Source: an uncultured candidate division Zixibacteria bacterium (GTDB taxonomy: Bacteria > Zixibacteria > MSB-5A5 > GN15 > FEB-12). From it: 5,353 nt of DNA. The notes beneath the pieces are model-generated. The model was not told the DNA's origin, did not search any database, and was given only the letters and a program-made list of their open reading frames with translations. The position numbers and the translations under genes were made by a program. This document shows, piece by piece, positions 5,334-5,353 of the stretch (positions within the stretch are counted from its first letter, which is position 1; each line of letters opens with the position of its first letter). The stretch lies in NCBI GenBank assembly GCA_913009765.1, contig CAJVYT010000311.1, positions 1 to 5,353 of the forward strand, read 5' to 3'.

Positions 5334-5353
5334 GTCGGGAACCCTTTCCCGAC
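5334..5353. repeat. Hairpin at the contig end
   Basis: GTCGGGAA (5334-5341) and TTCCCGAC (5346-5353) form a perfect 8-bp stem around the 4-nt loop CCCT. The sequence stops at the last base of the stem. An assembly that breaks exactly here suggests that the hairpin belongs to a multi-copy repeat, or that the palindrome itself blocked extension. Confidence 0.6.

Noticed and set aside
5085..5353. CRISPR array
   Set aside because: The two similar units are imperfect, have internal hairpins and are about 130 nt apart; there are no regular repeats and spacers.

Overview
The window looks like one complete short contig from an Illumina assembly of an AT-rich bacterium, probably uncultivated. Its left end is technical: bases 95-152 are the Illumina P5/TruSeq universal adapter and bases 1-94 are T-rich read-through noise. 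Genuine genomic sequence begins at about 153. Its right end stops exactly at the end of a hairpin inside a repeat-rich spacer, a common place for an assembly to break. The lineage cannot be fixed by reading alone. The Ala/Lys-rich tails on bS16 and bL19, the TrmD motif GHYLGVDER (Bacteroidota-like, GHYxGVDxR) and a KH-domain gene between rpsP and rimM would fit a bacterium in or near the FCB group, but this is a low-confidence inference.

Layout, all genes on the + strand. 153-716 is the C-terminal part of a YeiH/UPF0324-type membrane protein (putative sulfate exporter family), its N-terminal half cut off by the adapter junction. 717-1145 is a non-coding spacer with several inverted repeats and weak promoter-like sequences. 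1146-5005 is a compact six-gene block in a widely conserved order: ffh (SRP54), rpsP (bS16), a KhpA-type KH RNA-binding protein, rimM, trmD and rplS (bL19). Gaps are 26, 65, 4, 15 and 27 nt. A strong intrinsic terminator lies at 5022-5055. The rest, 5056-5353, has no gene and is packed with hairpins and short repeats.

The six genes join protein targeting with ribosome and tRNA maturation. Ffh takes nascent membrane proteins to the membrane. bS16 and bL19 are structural ribosomal proteins of the 30S and 50S subunits. RimM helps mature the 30S subunit through the ribosomal protein uS19. TrmD makes m1G37 in tRNA, which prevents +1 frameshifting. The KH protein is a small RNA chaperone-like factor. 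Close spacing and a single clear terminator after rplS suggest one transcript, starting somewhere in 717-1145.

I see no new defence, mobile or biosynthetic system. The points worth a second look are the adapter chimera, the repeat cluster after rplS (including two diverged copies of a ~41-nt hairpin repeat), the folded region upstream of ffh, and the long low-complexity tail of bS16.
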